Positions 17,465 to 27,022 are shown, counted from the stretch's first letter. The stretch is 32,979 bases of DNA from Gammaproteobacteria bacterium (GCA_022826305.1 JAJDVC010000226.1:1-32979), one strand, 5' to 3'. Notes: a model not told the origin generated them from the letters alone. Made by a program: numbers and translations.

Positions 17465-18223
17465 ATGAGTGTTGTGGTCGTGACAGGCGCCAGCCGCGGG
17501 ATCGGCGCGGAAATCGCACGCCATGCGGCACGCGAGAACTGGAAGGTCTGCATCAACTATTCGGTATCCGTCGACGAGGCCGAATCGCTCGTGTCGGAAG
17601 TACGTGACAACGGGGGGACCGCCATCGCGGTCCAGGCCGATGTAGGAGACGAAACCCAGGTCAAGCGCATGTTCGAACAGGTTCGCACTGAACTCGGGCC
17701 GGTTGCCGGACTGGTTAACAATGCCGGCATCAACGGAGCGGTATGCCGGGTCGACGAAATCGATCCGGACACGACGATGGGCGTATTTCGTATCAATATC
17801 CTGGGATGTTTCCTGTGTGCCAAGCACGCTATCCGGCAAATGGCCAGACGGCATGGCGGGTCGGGGGGATCGATTGTAAACGTCTCCTCGGCAGCATCGA
17901 AGCACGGCGGCCCATCTACCTACGTTGACTATGCGGCATCCAAGGCCGCCGTGGACACGTTTACCGTGGGTCTGGCGAAGGAGCAGGCGGATCAGGGCAT
18001 TCGCGTCAATACCCTGCGGCCCGGTGCAACCATGACCGAACTGAGCGTCAGGTGGGCCGAGGATAATCCTGACTGGCTCGACTGGGTCATGGAACAGGTG
18101 CCTCTGGGCCGACCTGCGGAGGTGTCCGAAATCGCCAGTGCAGGAATGTTCCTGCTCAGCGAGCGATCATCCTACATGACCGGGGCTGCCGTTGACGTCT
18201 GCGGCGGATGGGTCTCTCCCTGA
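17465..18223 (+). CDS. SDR family NAD(P)-dependent dehydrogenase
   Basis: A 252-residue classical short-chain dehydrogenase. The cofactor motif is TGASRGIG (residues 7-14), NNAG is at 85-88 and the catalytic triad is S142, Y156 and K160 (YxxxK in YVDYAASK). A FabG-like alcohol/ketone oxidoreductase, it may oxidise the hydroxyl introduced by the upstream dioxygenase, but that is inference from position. GAGG precedes the ATG by 7 bases. The C-terminus GAAVDVCGGWVSP is typical. It is 31 bases from the PanE-like gene. Confidence 0.9.
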   Translation: MSVVVVTGASRGIGAEIARHAARENWKVCINYSVSVDEAESLVSEVRDNGGTAIAVQADVGDETQVKRMFEQVRTELGPVAGLVNNAGINGAVCRVDEIDPDTTMGVFRINILGCFLCAKHAIRQMARRHGGSGGSIVNVSSAASKHGGPSTYVDYAASKAAVDTFTVGLAKEQADQGIRVNTLRPGATMTELSVRWAEDNPDWLDWVMEQVPLGRPAEVSEIASAGMFLLSERSSYMTGAAVDVCGGWVSP

Positions 18224-18254
18224 TCCCCTTTCCCGGCACCGGCGGCGACAGGCC

Positions 18255-19175
18255 ATGAAGATTGCCATCATCGGGGCAGGTGCCATGGGCTCCGTCTATG
18301 CCGCGTTGCTGGCCGAGGCCGGCAACGAGGTACATGTGCTGGATATCCGGCAGGACCATGTCGATGCCATCAACGGAATCGGGCTCAGGATCAGCGGCTA
18401 CAGCGGCGATCGTATCGTATCCGCCATAGCAGCCCATACCTCGGCAGAGAAGATAGGCCTGTGCGAACTGGTGATTATCGCGACCAAGACCTTTGGCGTG
18501 GAAGGCGCCGCACGTTCGGCAAGGAAGCTGACTGGACCTCGTTCGCTGATTATCACCATACAGAACGGCCTGGGCGCAGCAGAAAGGATTCGCAACGCAA
18601 TCGACACTCCCGACATCCTGCTGGGCGTGGCGGCAGGATTCGGAGCCTCGATAAAGGCGCCGGGACATGTACACCACAACAGGATGGAACTGATCCGGCT
18701 GGGCGAAATGGCGGGCGGGCTGACGGATCGGTTGCAGCAGGTCGTTACCGTCTGGCAGGATGCCGGATTCAACGCCCGGGCATTCGAGGATATCAACCAG
18801 CTGATCTGGGAAAAGTTCGTATGCAATGTCACCTACAGCGCCCCCTGCACCGTTTTCAACGCAACCATCGGGGAAGTCATGCAGGATCCTCATGCCTGGC
18901 CCATCGCCCGAAACTGCGGCATGGAAGCCTATGAGGTCGGCATCGCGAAGGGTATCCGCTTCGGTTTCGGGGATATCGTGCGGCACATCACGCAATTCGG
19001 TGAAAACCTTTCCGGAGCCAGACCATCCATGCTGCTGGACCATCTGGACAGAAGAAAGTCGGAAATCGACTCGATCAACGGCATGGTGCCTGTCGTCGCC
19101 GCCGAGGCAGGTATCCGCGCACCTTGCAACGAGGTGGTCAGCGCGATCATCAGGTTCCGCGAACGGCACTTCTGA
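18255..19175 (+). CDS. 2-dehydropantoate 2-reductase (PanE/ApbA) family protein
   Basis: A 306-residue PanE/ApbA-family NADPH-dependent reductase. The Rossmann motif is GAGAMG (7-12), with QNG (103-105) and the catalytic pair K187/N191 in WEKFVCN. True PanE makes pantoate from ketopantoate, but many homologs act on other 2-oxo acids. The gene sits in a catabolic operon with no pan genes, so a dedicated ketoacid reductase is at least as likely. The start is the ATG at 18255, where the MKIAIIGAG strand begins. Confidence 0.86.
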   Translation: MKIAIIGAGAMGSVYAALLAEAGNEVHVLDIRQDHVDAINGIGLRISGYSGDRIVSAIAAHTSAEKIGLCELVIIATKTFGVEGAARSARKLTGPRSLIITIQNGLGAAERIRNAIDTPDILLGVAAGFGASIKAPGHVHHNRMELIRLGEMAGGLTDRLQQVVTVWQDAGFNARAFEDINQLIWEKFVCNVTYSAPCTVFNATIGEVMQDPHAWPIARNCGMEAYEVGIAKGIRFGFGDIVRHITQFGENLSGARPSMLLDHLDRRKSEIDSINGMVPVVAAEAGIRAPCNEVVSAIIRFRERHF

Positions 19176-19326
19176 ATCCTGGTTCTGCCACCGCCATCCT
19201 TCAGGGGTTCGGCTATCCGGATATCTGCAGCATCCCGGCGATCCCTCCAGGGTGCCGGACAAGCCCAGACAGATATATCCCGATTTGTCCCTCTCCCGGC
19301 CTCGATGCCCGATCGCGCCGTGACTG

Positions 19327-20472
19327 CTACCCCTCTCCGACGGGCAGGCGGTCACGTACAAGGCTCCCCCAGAAAGCCACCCCGACAGGCAACAGCGCAT
19401 CATTGAAATCATAATCCGCAGAATGCAGGGGCTGGCTGCAGGCGCCGTCTTCTCCGTTTCCCAGCAGCAGGAAACAGCCCGGTACCGCCTCGCAGAAGTA
19501 GGCGAAATCCTCGGAAAAGCTCATTGGCGAACAATCTCCGACAGCTTCGAGCCCCGCTGCACGAGCAGCCCGCACCACGGCGCTGGTCGGGATCTCGGCA
19601 TTGATGACCTCGATGAATTCCGTATTGAACTGCATGTCGGCGCTTACCCCGTGGGCCGCGGCTATGCCATCCACGATTTGCCGCATGAATCGCTCCACGG
19701 TCTTGCGGTCTTCCGGGAGCCGGGCACGCACATCGCCTTTCAGCGTGGCCTGGCCCGGCAGTACGTTTCGCAGGCCGTCCGTCAGAAATTCTGTCACCGA
19801 CACCACGGCTCCAGCACCTGGAGCCAGCTTGCGTGACACGATGGTCTGCAGCGCCAGGACCATTTCCGCCCCCACGGTAATGGCGTCTGCCCCGGTTTGC
19901 GGCATCGAGGCGTGTCCTCCCCGGCCGTGGATCCGGATTTCAAACAGGCTTTCGCTCGTGCAGATCTGGCCGACCCGGGTTGACACCTGTCCCAGGGGAG
20001 CGGCCGGCAGATTGTGGATGGCATAAACCTCTTCCACGGGAAAGCGTTCCAGAACGCCTTCCTCGATCATGGCCCTGGCACCGAGTCCGTGTTCCTCGTT
20101 GGGCTGGAAGATGAACACCACCGTCCCGTCGAAATCACCTTTTCGGGCCAGCATTTCGGCAGCGCCGAGGAGCATTGTCGTGTGCCCGTCATGTCCGCAG
20201 GCATGCATCACGCCCGGGTTTTGCGAGACATGACCGTGGCTGCCGGTTTCGCTGATGGGCAATGCGTCCAGATCCGCGCGCAGTCCAATCGCCCGGTCGC
20301 GGGTACCGGATCGCAGGATACCGACCACGCCGACGCCTTCATGCACCTCGAGACCCAGATCACGCAGTACTGCAGCGACTTTCGCCTTGGTGCGCCTTTC
20401 CTGGAAACCCAGTTCGGGATGTCTGTGAAAATCCCGGCGAAGCGCCTCCAGCCTCGCATGGAATTCGTTCAT
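19327..20472 (-). CDS. M20 family amidohydrolase
   Basis: A 381-residue M20D-type hydrolase like hippurate hydrolase or IAA-amino-acid hydrolases, which cleave N-acyl amino acids in the cytoplasm. Metal site residues C92 and H94 occur in MHACGHDGH, with E126/E127 in FQPNEEHGLG and a later HNLP; the family is about 380 residues. Preceded by AAGGTG 9 bases before the ATG. The gene is third in a run with the PLP enzyme and the creatinase-like protein, separated from the latter by 47 bases. It converges on the PanE-like gene. Its acyl group and amino-acid partner are unknown. Confidence 0.9.
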   Translation of the reverse strand: MNEFHARLEALRRDFHRHPELGFQERRTKAKVAAVLRDLGLEVHEGVGVVGILRSGTRDRAIGLRADLDALPISETGSHGHVSQNPGVMHACGHDGHTTMLLGAAEMLARKGDFDGTVVFIFQPNEEHGLGARAMIEEGVLERFPVEEVYAIHNLPAAPLGQVSTRVGQICTSESLFEIRIHGRGGHASMPQTGADAITVGAEMVLALQTIVSRKLAPGAGAVVSVTEFLTDGLRNVLPGQATLKGDVRARLPEDRKTVERFMRQIVDGIAAAHGVSADMQFNTEFIEVINAEIPTSAVVRAARAAGLEAVGDCSPMSFSEDFAYFCEAVPGCFLLLGNGEDGACSQPLHSADYDFNDALLPVGVAFWGSLVRDRLPVGEG

Positions 20473-20519
20473 GAGCAGTACACCTTTCTACGTGTTCCAG
20501 ATCTGGTGATACCCATGTC

Positions 20520-21668
20520 TCAATGAATGATCACCTCTTCCACGGATTTCGGATGGGACGTCACGGCTTCATGGCCGTCTTCCGTGAGAATGAAACTGTC
20601 GCCGACCTGGGCACGGAAATCATCCGTGCTCACCGACCCGTCCACCGCAAATACCATACCCGGTTGCAGCACAGTCCGGTCTCCCGTCACCAGCTGCGGT
20701 TTTTCGAGAAAACTGAATCCCGTGCTCCGCCCGCAACGGAACGGGTAATCGTAGCCCGCCGACTGGATGACCTCGGCATAGGCGGCATGCACATCCTCAG
20801 CCAGCACGCCCGGCCTGAGCACGCTCAACGCAGCAGCCTGGCTGTCCACCGCAACCTGATAGACCGCCCGCTGGGAAGGATCGGCGATTTCGCCAATCCA
20901 GAATGTCCGGTCGAAACCCAGCTTGAAGCGATGGAAATTCGTCATGCCGCAGAAGCACAGGAACACGGGTTCGCCGCGCTGCATGACCCGGTTGGAAGCA
21001 TGGTGATGGGTACGGGTGATCTGCTCTCCGGATGCCATGATCTGCAGGAAGTGGGTATTCGGAGACATGCCGGTGCCGGCATAGTGGGTTCGTAGCAGTG
21101 CGGCGGCCTTTCGGGTACCCGCCTGCGAGGTCGCAAGCGCCACTTCGTATTCGGGTACGCCGTGCGCGATGGCTCCCCTGCCCGCCTGCATCATTGCGCA
21201 TGCCACCTCCCCCGCATGCCTCGCGAGCTGCAACTCCTCCGGAGACTTGATCATGCGAAGCTCGGCGATTATCGGGGTGATGTTGTCCAGCGGCATGCCG
21301 GCTCCCAGTTCGTCGATGTACTCACGCACCAGGGGTGGCATATGATGCAACTCAATGGCGATCCGGCTTCTTCCGCCCAGCACCGCGGGCAGGTGTTCGC
21401 GCCACTCCTTTCCCATGCCGTCGTTCCATGGCTCGATACGGTCCACTAGCGCCTGGTCGACAGCACTGTTGTAGTCCACGGTGGGCGTGATCAGCAGGGT
21501 CTCTCCCTCGCGGTGCACCACCAGGATGGTGGGACGCCCGAATTCCATGTGCAGGTAATCGTAATATCCCGTGAAGTAGTACACGGCATCGTCATCGGTA
21601 ATCAGGGCGACCTCAATGCCCTGGTCCGCCATGCGTTGTCTCAGGGTCCCGACTCGTTGTTGAAACAT
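20520..21668 (-). CDS. Creatinase-like M24 family hydrolase without metal ligands
   Basis: A 382-residue pita-bread protein of the Xaa-Pro peptidase/creatinase superfamily. The N-terminal domain has the creatinase-like FGRP motif (R45), and the linker ELRMIKSPEELQLARHAG leads into the C-terminal catalytic domain. H221-H223 (RTHHHASNR) match the creatinase catalytic His region. All five metal ligands of M24 peptidases appear changed: C238 (VFLCFCG instead of a LIDxG motif), about G251 for the second Asp, R314 for His (CGRSTG), D343 for Glu (FAVDGS) and G356 for Glu (AQVGDSF). It should therefore be a metal-free C-N hydrolase of creatinase or ectoine-hydrolase (DoeA) type rather than a peptidase. 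GGGAGA is spaced 6 bases before the ATG. Confidence 0.85.
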   Translation of the reverse strand: MFQQRVGTLRQRMADQGIEVALITDDDAVYYFTGYYDYLHMEFGRPTILVVHREGETLLITPTVDYNSAVDQALVDRIEPWNDGMGKEWREHLPAVLGGRSRIAIELHHMPPLVREYIDELGAGMPLDNITPIIAELRMIKSPEELQLARHAGEVACAMMQAGRGAIAHGVPEYEVALATSQAGTRKAAALLRTHYAGTGMSPNTHFLQIMASGEQITRTHHHASNRVMQRGEPVFLCFCGMTNFHRFKLGFDRTFWIGEIADPSQRAVYQVAVDSQAAALSVLRPGVLAEDVHAAYAEVIQSAGYDYPFRCGRSTGFSFLEKPQLVTGDRTVLQPGMVFAVDGSVSTDDFRAQVGDSFILTEDGHEAVTSHPKSVEEVIIH

Positions 21669-21713
21669 GCTTTTTCTCCCGGATATGCAGGTGAATCCTG
21701 AAAACAGACCGTA

Positions 21714-23189
21714 TCAGGTTCCGACCCGATGATTGAACTCGACAATCAGTTCGTCCCACAACGATTGTTCGGCGGCCATCCCATCCCAGAAAGACTGGTT
21801 CCGGCGGCGATCAAATTCCCCGACATCGACTCCGCGCTGCTCCACCCAGGTATAGTAGCCCAGATTGAAGATGCGTTTTCTCTCCTGCCCGGTCAACTCA
21901 TGCACATGTGCGGGTTCGCAGCCAGACAGGCAGCGGCCGAATATCTCCGCGACATCCGCAGGAAGGGCTTCCGCGCCGAAATGCTCCTGCTCGCACTGAC
22001 GCAACTCGCTCCGGTACATCGCCGCGCCATCGGTGGCAACGCACAGCAGCACATCGTTCTCGGTGAGATCGCCATGACGTGCCAGCTTGATGGCGGACTG
22101 GATGTTCGCCAGGCCGGAAATGCCGATATGCTTCAGCTTGTCGAGGAACAGGGCGGGAACACCAGTCCGCCCGGCAAGAAACGCATGTCCGACATCCGTG
22201 TTGAACAGGATGTTCATGAGATCCGGGCCAACATCCGAGATGCCGACCACATAGTCCATGTTCATGACATTGTGGATCAGGGGAATATGCTTGTCGCCGA
22301 TACCCTGGATATTGTGTTCACCATAACCGTTGCAGAGCATGGTGGGACACTCCAGGGGTTCGGTGGCTGCAATCCGGGCACCATAAACCTGTTTCAGGTA
22401 ATCGCCCGCAGCAATGGTGCCAGCTGACCCGGTGCCAGCGATGAAGGCATGCAGCCGATCACCCTTGTTCGCCGCATACTCGAACAGGGTACCCAGTGAC
22501 GGGCCCGTTACCACGCGATGGCACAGGTAATTTGCGAACTCGTTGAACTGGTTGAGAATGACGCTGCCCGGCTCCCTTTCCAGCCTGTCGCAGGTATCGT
22601 AGATCTCCTTCACGTTGCTTTCCGAACCCGGAGTGCGGATGATGTCCTGATCGGGCTTCAGGGTCCATTCCTCAAGCCAGTCGAATCGTTCCTGGCTCAT
22701 GTGTTCCGGCAGAACCGCCACGCCGCGGCATCCCAGGATGCGGGAAATGGCGATACCGCCGCGGCAGTAGTTTCCGGTGGAGGGCCAGATGGCCTTGCCG
22801 GCACGGGGATCGAACCGTCCCGTGACCAGCCGGGTCACCAGGCATGCATAAGCGGCCAGCACCTTGTGTGCGGCAATCATCGGAAAGGTATCCCCCAGCA
22901 CTACCAGGATACGGGCCGGGACACCGCTGACGGATCGCGGTATTTCCAGCCATTCAGGTTGCTCCCTCAGCCCACCGCCCTCATGGGCGTTGTACCAGTT
23001 GATGCGAAACAGGTTGAGCGGATCAGGCCTGTCGCGGGGCACGTTTTGCAGGGACCGTTGAATTTCCTTCCGGACGGCGTGCGGGGACGCCAGCTCAGCG
23101 AAGGTAGGCAGCACCAGTTTCTGTTCCCGGGCATGCTTCAGGGCGGACTCCAGGATCTGGGCGTCGTGAATGGCCGGCATGATTTGCAT
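21714..23189 (-). CDS. PLP-dependent cysteine synthase-like enzyme
   Basis: A 491-residue fold-type II PLP enzyme. The Schiff-base lysine is K109 in FPMIAAHKV, the substrate loop is PSTGN (136-140) and the phosphate-binding loop is GTGSAGT (252-258). Relatives belong to the group of ~450-500-residue beta-subunit-like proteins rather than true CysK. The reaction (beta-replacement, elimination or ammonia-lyase) cannot be stated. It is the first gene of a three-gene run followed after 45 bases by the creatinase-like gene. The start at 23189 (MQIMPAIHDA) has no obvious ribosome-binding site; a second Met at residue 4 is possible. Confidence 0.85.
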   Translation of the reverse strand: MQIMPAIHDAQILESALKHAREQKLVLPTFAELASPHAVRKEIQRSLQNVPRDRPDPLNLFRINWYNAHEGGGLREQPEWLEIPRSVSGVPARILVVLGDTFPMIAAHKVLAAYACLVTRLVTGRFDPRAGKAIWPSTGNYCRGGIAISRILGCRGVAVLPEHMSQERFDWLEEWTLKPDQDIIRTPGSESNVKEIYDTCDRLEREPGSVILNQFNEFANYLCHRVVTGPSLGTLFEYAANKGDRLHAFIAGTGSAGTIAAGDYLKQVYGARIAATEPLECPTMLCNGYGEHNIQGIGDKHIPLIHNVMNMDYVVGISDVGPDLMNILFNTDVGHAFLAGRTGVPALFLDKLKHIGISGLANIQSAIKLARHGDLTENDVLLCVATDGAAMYRSELRQCEQEHFGAEALPADVAEIFGRCLSGCEPAHVHELTGQERKRIFNLGYYTWVEQRGVDVGEFDRRRNQSFWDGMAAEQSLWDELIVEFNHRVGT

Positions 23190-24051
23190 GGACGATCGGC
23201 TGGCTGGAGGATTACCCGCTATATTAGTGCATGGACCAGGAAATTTTCTGCTTTATTTGCAAGAGGAACATGGTGAATGATTCACAATGTATTGCCGGGC
23301 GAGGAGTTGTCGCAACGAATTGTCGGTTTCGGTCCCGGCGGAAGGCCCCATGGCGCGGATGTGATGTGCCGCGAGACGGAAATCGTCATAGTGGGGAACC
23401 ACGGAAACCGCACGCCGGATTCCATGGACATGCAGACACCGAGGGACCTGCTGACCTCGTCCTGAAGACTCCCGCAGACCAGGGGCTGACCAGCGTGGGG
23501 GAAATATCTTCACGGGAGAGCCATGGCTCATCAGCGGGCTGACTCCGGAACTGATGAAGGTATCCCGGACCTGGCCAATGAAAACATGGTGCGTGCCAGC
23601 CCGCCCGCTGCTCATGACCGTGCAGTCGAAAGGCGGCAAGCGGATCCTTCAGCCGCAAGGAACCGATCGACATGGAATGCCAGTCGGCACGGGAAAGACT
23701 GTCCCCGGATACGGATTCACCCACCCCGCAAAGATCGGAGATCAAGCTCTGGTCATCACGCAGGATATTCGTGCAGAAGCATCCGTTGTCGATAATGACC
23801 TGTGCTGCCGAAGACAGGTGATGTCCGCAGACGGGCATTGTCGATGCCTCTCCGTCCGCCGAAGCGGATGTCATGGCGGAAACCGTTACCCCGGGCCGTC
23901 CGGCCAGCCCATCGGTCGCCACAACGTTGACCGTGTTTGAGCCTGACTCATCCCTTTCAGAAACCGCGATCCCGGATCGTTTTCCCCGGTGTTCCGGACA
24001 TGACTCAGGAGCTTCTCCGTAAAAACGCGGACACGGTGTCCTGCATACCGG
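23190..24051. other. 862-bp stretch without a recognised gene
   Basis: Open frames on both strands occur but none is convincing. On the plus strand a patch from 23277 (short frame beginning MIHNVLPGEELSQ) and, in another frame, about 23490-23830 (KVSRTWPMKTWCVPARPL... GTGKTVPGYGFTHPAKIG) have protein-like composition and are separated by stops. This looks like one decayed gene with frameshifts, whose family I cannot name. The minus-strand frame 23386-23922 is its shadow or non-coding. Confidence 0.45.
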
Positions 24052-25578
24052 CTACCACTTGCAAAGAACCGTGTTATCGACTGCGGGACAGGGCGGGAAG
24101 CTCTCGGCCAGAACGCCGGACAGCTCCCTTATGACCTCCCGATGCCCGGGATCGCCGAAAAGGTTCACGCATTCCCCGGGATCCTCCTCGAGATTGAAAA
24201 GCTCCCCCCAGCGCGGATGTTCCGGATAGCGGGTCAGCCTCCATGTGCGGTTCTGCACCGTCTGATTGTAGAGATCCTGCTTCACCGTGGGGTGATATTC
24301 ACCGAAATTGAATTCCCGACCCGCTGCGCCATCGAACAGTGGAACCATGCTGACGCCGTCGGATCCCGGCATGGCATCCTTCAGGCCGGCGAGATCCAGT
24401 ATGGTGGGTGCAAGATCGATATGGCTGGTCAGCGCATCGGACCTGCCCGTCCTGATGCCGGGTCCGCACATCAGCATGGAAACCTCGGTCAGCTGCCTGT
24501 AGGACGCGGGGCCCTTGTGAAGCAGGCCGTGGTCACCGAGATATTCCCCGTGATCGGAAGTGAAGAACACATTGGTGTTGTCCGCAAATCCGGCATCGGA
24601 CAGTTCCGCCATGATCCTGCCCACGCCGTCGTCGATCATTTCCACCATGGCATGTGTATAGGCAATGGCCTTTCGCAGCGAATCCTCCGAGATGGCGTCG
24701 GTCAGTATCGTCGAACCCGCCTCGACTCCCTGGTCCCCAGACCAGTAGCTTTCCCTGAAGCCCTGTACATGCGGATACAGATCCCTGCAATAGGCCGGAA
24801 TCCCGGGACGTTCCGTATCCGACACGACCGGCAGCGGCATCCCGGCCGGATCGTACCGCTGCGCGTATTCCGTTGGCGGATCGAATGGGTGGTGGGGATC
24901 CGGAAAGGAGACGAACAGGAAAAACGGGATGTCGCTACAGGCCATGGAACGAATGAAGTCCACCGAGCGCCCCGTGATCCAGGTGTTGTAATGCAGTTCG
25001 ACCGGCAGTGCACAACACCAGATTTCATCCAGATCCTCGGGGGGAGCGGCCGGGGCGCTGTCCGGCAGGAGCAGCTTCCAGGCGTCCGGTGACTGCTCCC
25101 TCAACCAGTTCGCGTAATGTCCGGCCAGATGGGCTGTATCCGATTCGCCGAGCAGCAGGTCCAGTGTCTGGTAACCGTAATACGGCCCTGTCCAGTCCGT
25201 CGCACCGGGACTGTTCCAGAATGCGCGCGAATCCGGCATGCGGTATCCGGCCGGCGCCAGCAACGGCTGCAGATGCTGCTTGCCCACACCATGCGTCCGG
25301 TATCCGTGGTCGGCCAGTATACCGGGCAATGTCGGCACGTGGGCCGGTAGCGCCATGCCGTTTACGATCAGGGAGTGGCGCCGGGGGAAGCACCCGGAAA
25401 CCATGGTCGCGCGGCTCGGGGAACAGATCTGCATCGGCGTGATGTGCCGGTCAAAACGCATGCCGTGGCGGGCGATCGCGTCGATATGCGGTGAACGGAC
25501 CTGTCGGTTTCCATAGCAGCCAAGGCTGTCCGAGCGCTGCTGATCGGTGCAGATGAAGACGAAGTTCCTAGCAGACAC
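24052..25578 (-). CDS. Sulfatase (alkaline phosphatase superfamily)
   Basis: About 508 residues, a type I sulfatase that hydrolyses sulfate (or phosphonate/phosphate) esters. Metal-binding Asp is in CTDQQRSD, and the formylglycine motif is CSPSR (about residues 52-56, CSPSRATM); DHGEYLGDHGLLHKG is a further metal-binding motif. No signal peptide is seen, so the enzyme should be cytoplasmic. I prefer the GTG at 25578 because MSARNFVFICTDQQ aligns with the family N-terminus; the GTG at 25593 would add five residues. Either way it overlaps the amidase gene by 11-26 bases and is its co-transcribed partner. Activation needs a formylglycine-generating enzyme, not in the window. The substrate is unknown. 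Confidence 0.88.
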   Translation of the reverse strand: MSARNFVFICTDQQRSDSLGCYGNRQVRSPHIDAIARHGMRFDRHITPMQICSPSRATMVSGCFPRRHSLIVNGMALPAHVPTLPGILADHGYRTHGVGKQHLQPLLAPAGYRMPDSRAFWNSPGATDWTGPYYGYQTLDLLLGESDTAHLAGHYANWLREQSPDAWKLLLPDSAPAAPPEDLDEIWCCALPVELHYNTWITGRSVDFIRSMACSDIPFFLFVSFPDPHHPFDPPTEYAQRYDPAGMPLPVVSDTERPGIPAYCRDLYPHVQGFRESYWSGDQGVEAGSTILTDAISEDSLRKAIAYTHAMVEMIDDGVGRIMAELSDAGFADNTNVFFTSDHGEYLGDHGLLHKGPASYRQLTEVSMLMCGPGIRTGRSDALTSHIDLAPTILDLAGLKDAMPGSDGVSMVPLFDGAAGREFNFGEYHPTVKQDLYNQTVQNRTWRLTRYPEHPRWGELFNLEEDPGECVNLFGDPGHREVIRELSGVLAESFPPCPAVDNTVLCKW

Positions 25579-26998
25579 GGGCGGTTTGCCCACCTTGCAG
25601 GGAAGATTCCGGCGGTGGCTCGAATCCGCCCGTCAGGGTCTCGATCTCCCGCATCAGGGCCAGTACGACATCTTCGCGCCAGGGCGCGGCAACCACCTGG
25701 ACACCAACCGGGAGATTGCCTGATTCACTGGTTCCGGCCCGTACCGTGCCGCCCGGCCAGCCCAGAAGATTGTGGACGATGATATAGCTCCACGTCTCGA
25801 AAGTGTCCTGACGGGAAGACCCGTGCGGGCGGGCAATGGCATGGGCGGCGGGACAGACAATCGCATCAAGCCTGGAAAAGCACTTGAGGGCCTGACTCCT
25901 GGCCTCATCGATCCTTTCCAGCAGGACAGGATCGAAACTGCCGGATTTCTTCAGGCCCTCTTCCGTCAGGTAACCGTCCAGATCAGGACCAGGTTCGCAA
26001 GTTCCATGGCGCTCCAGCAGCCGCATGACAAACCCTGCATTGGCGCTTTCCCTCAGTTCACAGCACAGGGACACCAGCTCCATCATCCCCGGCAAACGGC
26101 ATTCGCTTATGGACAGGCCACGATCCGAAAGCCGATCTGCAACCTGCCGGGTCACCCGTACAATGTCCTCGCAGGGACTCCGGATGCCGTTATCGCAATA
26201 CCACCCGATCCGGAGGCGCTGCAGATCGACATCATCGGGGTTGCCTGACGGAACCGGGTAAACATAGGGATCCACGCCGTCCGGACCGCTGATCAGGGGC
26301 AGCGACAGGACCAGGTCCTCGACATGCCGGGCCATCGGACCGACCTGGGTCAGGGATTCCATCACGCCGCCGACATGGGAAACGATATGACCCGTTCTCG
26401 GCACCCTGCCTGAAGTCGGCTTGATTCCCGCTATGCCGCACAGGTGAGCAGGCTCACGGATACTGCCGCCCGTATCCGAACCCAGTTCCAGGAAAGAACC
26501 GCCACAGGCGATGATGGCTGCGGACCCTCCGCTACTGCCGCCAGGAGACCTGGAAAGGTCATAGGGATTGTTCGTACGGCCGTAGATCAGGTTATTGGTC
26601 TCTCCGCTGAACGTCAGTTCGGGGGTGTTCGACTTTCCGACCAGAACGGCGCCAGCCGAGCGTAGCCGGGCGACGACCGGCGCATCCTCGCCGGGCAGAA
26701 AGTCCTTCCTGCCCAGCGTCCCGCCGGTGGACGGCATGCCGACCGTATCCAGGGAGTCCTTCACCGTGATCGGAACACCATGAAGCGGTCCGGCGACCTG
26801 CCCCCTTTCCGCCATCGCGTCAAGCCGGTCGGCTTCCCCCAATGCCCGTTCCTCGCATAACTGCACGATCGCATTGACGGCTGGATTCACTTTCCTGATC
26901 CGGCCCAGGGACATCTCGACCATCGCCCTTGAGGAGAGCCTGCCGGCAAGAATTTCACGGCTGATCCTGGCCGCTGGCCAGTAGAGTTCCCGAGACAT
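25568..26998 (-). CDS. Amidase signature family hydrolase
   Basis: A 476-residue amidase of the signature family. The Ser-cisSer-Lys triad is K80 (TVKDSLD), S155 (SPGGSSGGSA) and nucleophile S179 (DTGGSIREP); spacing matches fatty acid amide hydrolase. Such enzymes hydrolyse small amides; GatA is a relative, but no gatB/gatC genes are adjacent, so it is a catabolic amidase. It is transcribed with the overlapping sulfatase gene and divergently from the MFS transporter. The ATG at 26998 has AGG about 9 bases upstream. Confidence 0.9.
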   Translation of the reverse strand: MSRELYWPAARISREILAGRLSSRAMVEMSLGRIRKVNPAVNAIVQLCEERALGEADRLDAMAERGQVAGPLHGVPITVKDSLDTVGMPSTGGTLGRKDFLPGEDAPVVARLRSAGAVLVGKSNTPELTFSGETNNLIYGRTNNPYDLSRSPGGSSGGSAAIIACGGSFLELGSDTGGSIREPAHLCGIAGIKPTSGRVPRTGHIVSHVGGVMESLTQVGPMARHVEDLVLSLPLISGPDGVDPYVYPVPSGNPDDVDLQRLRIGWYCDNGIRSPCEDIVRVTRQVADRLSDRGLSISECRLPGMMELVSLCCELRESANAGFVMRLLERHGTCEPGPDLDGYLTEEGLKKSGSFDPVLLERIDEARSQALKCFSRLDAIVCPAAHAIARPHGSSRQDTFETWSYIIVHNLLGWPGGTVRAGTSESGNLPVGVQVVAAPWREDVVLALMREIETLTGGFEPPPESSLQGGQTARVC

Positions 26999-27022
26999 GT
27001 CGATTTGCCTGAAATTTTGTCA

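Noticed and set aside
23386-23922. 178-codon minus-strand ORF
   Set aside because: Its composition is not protein-like and the plus strand holds a better, broken, candidate.
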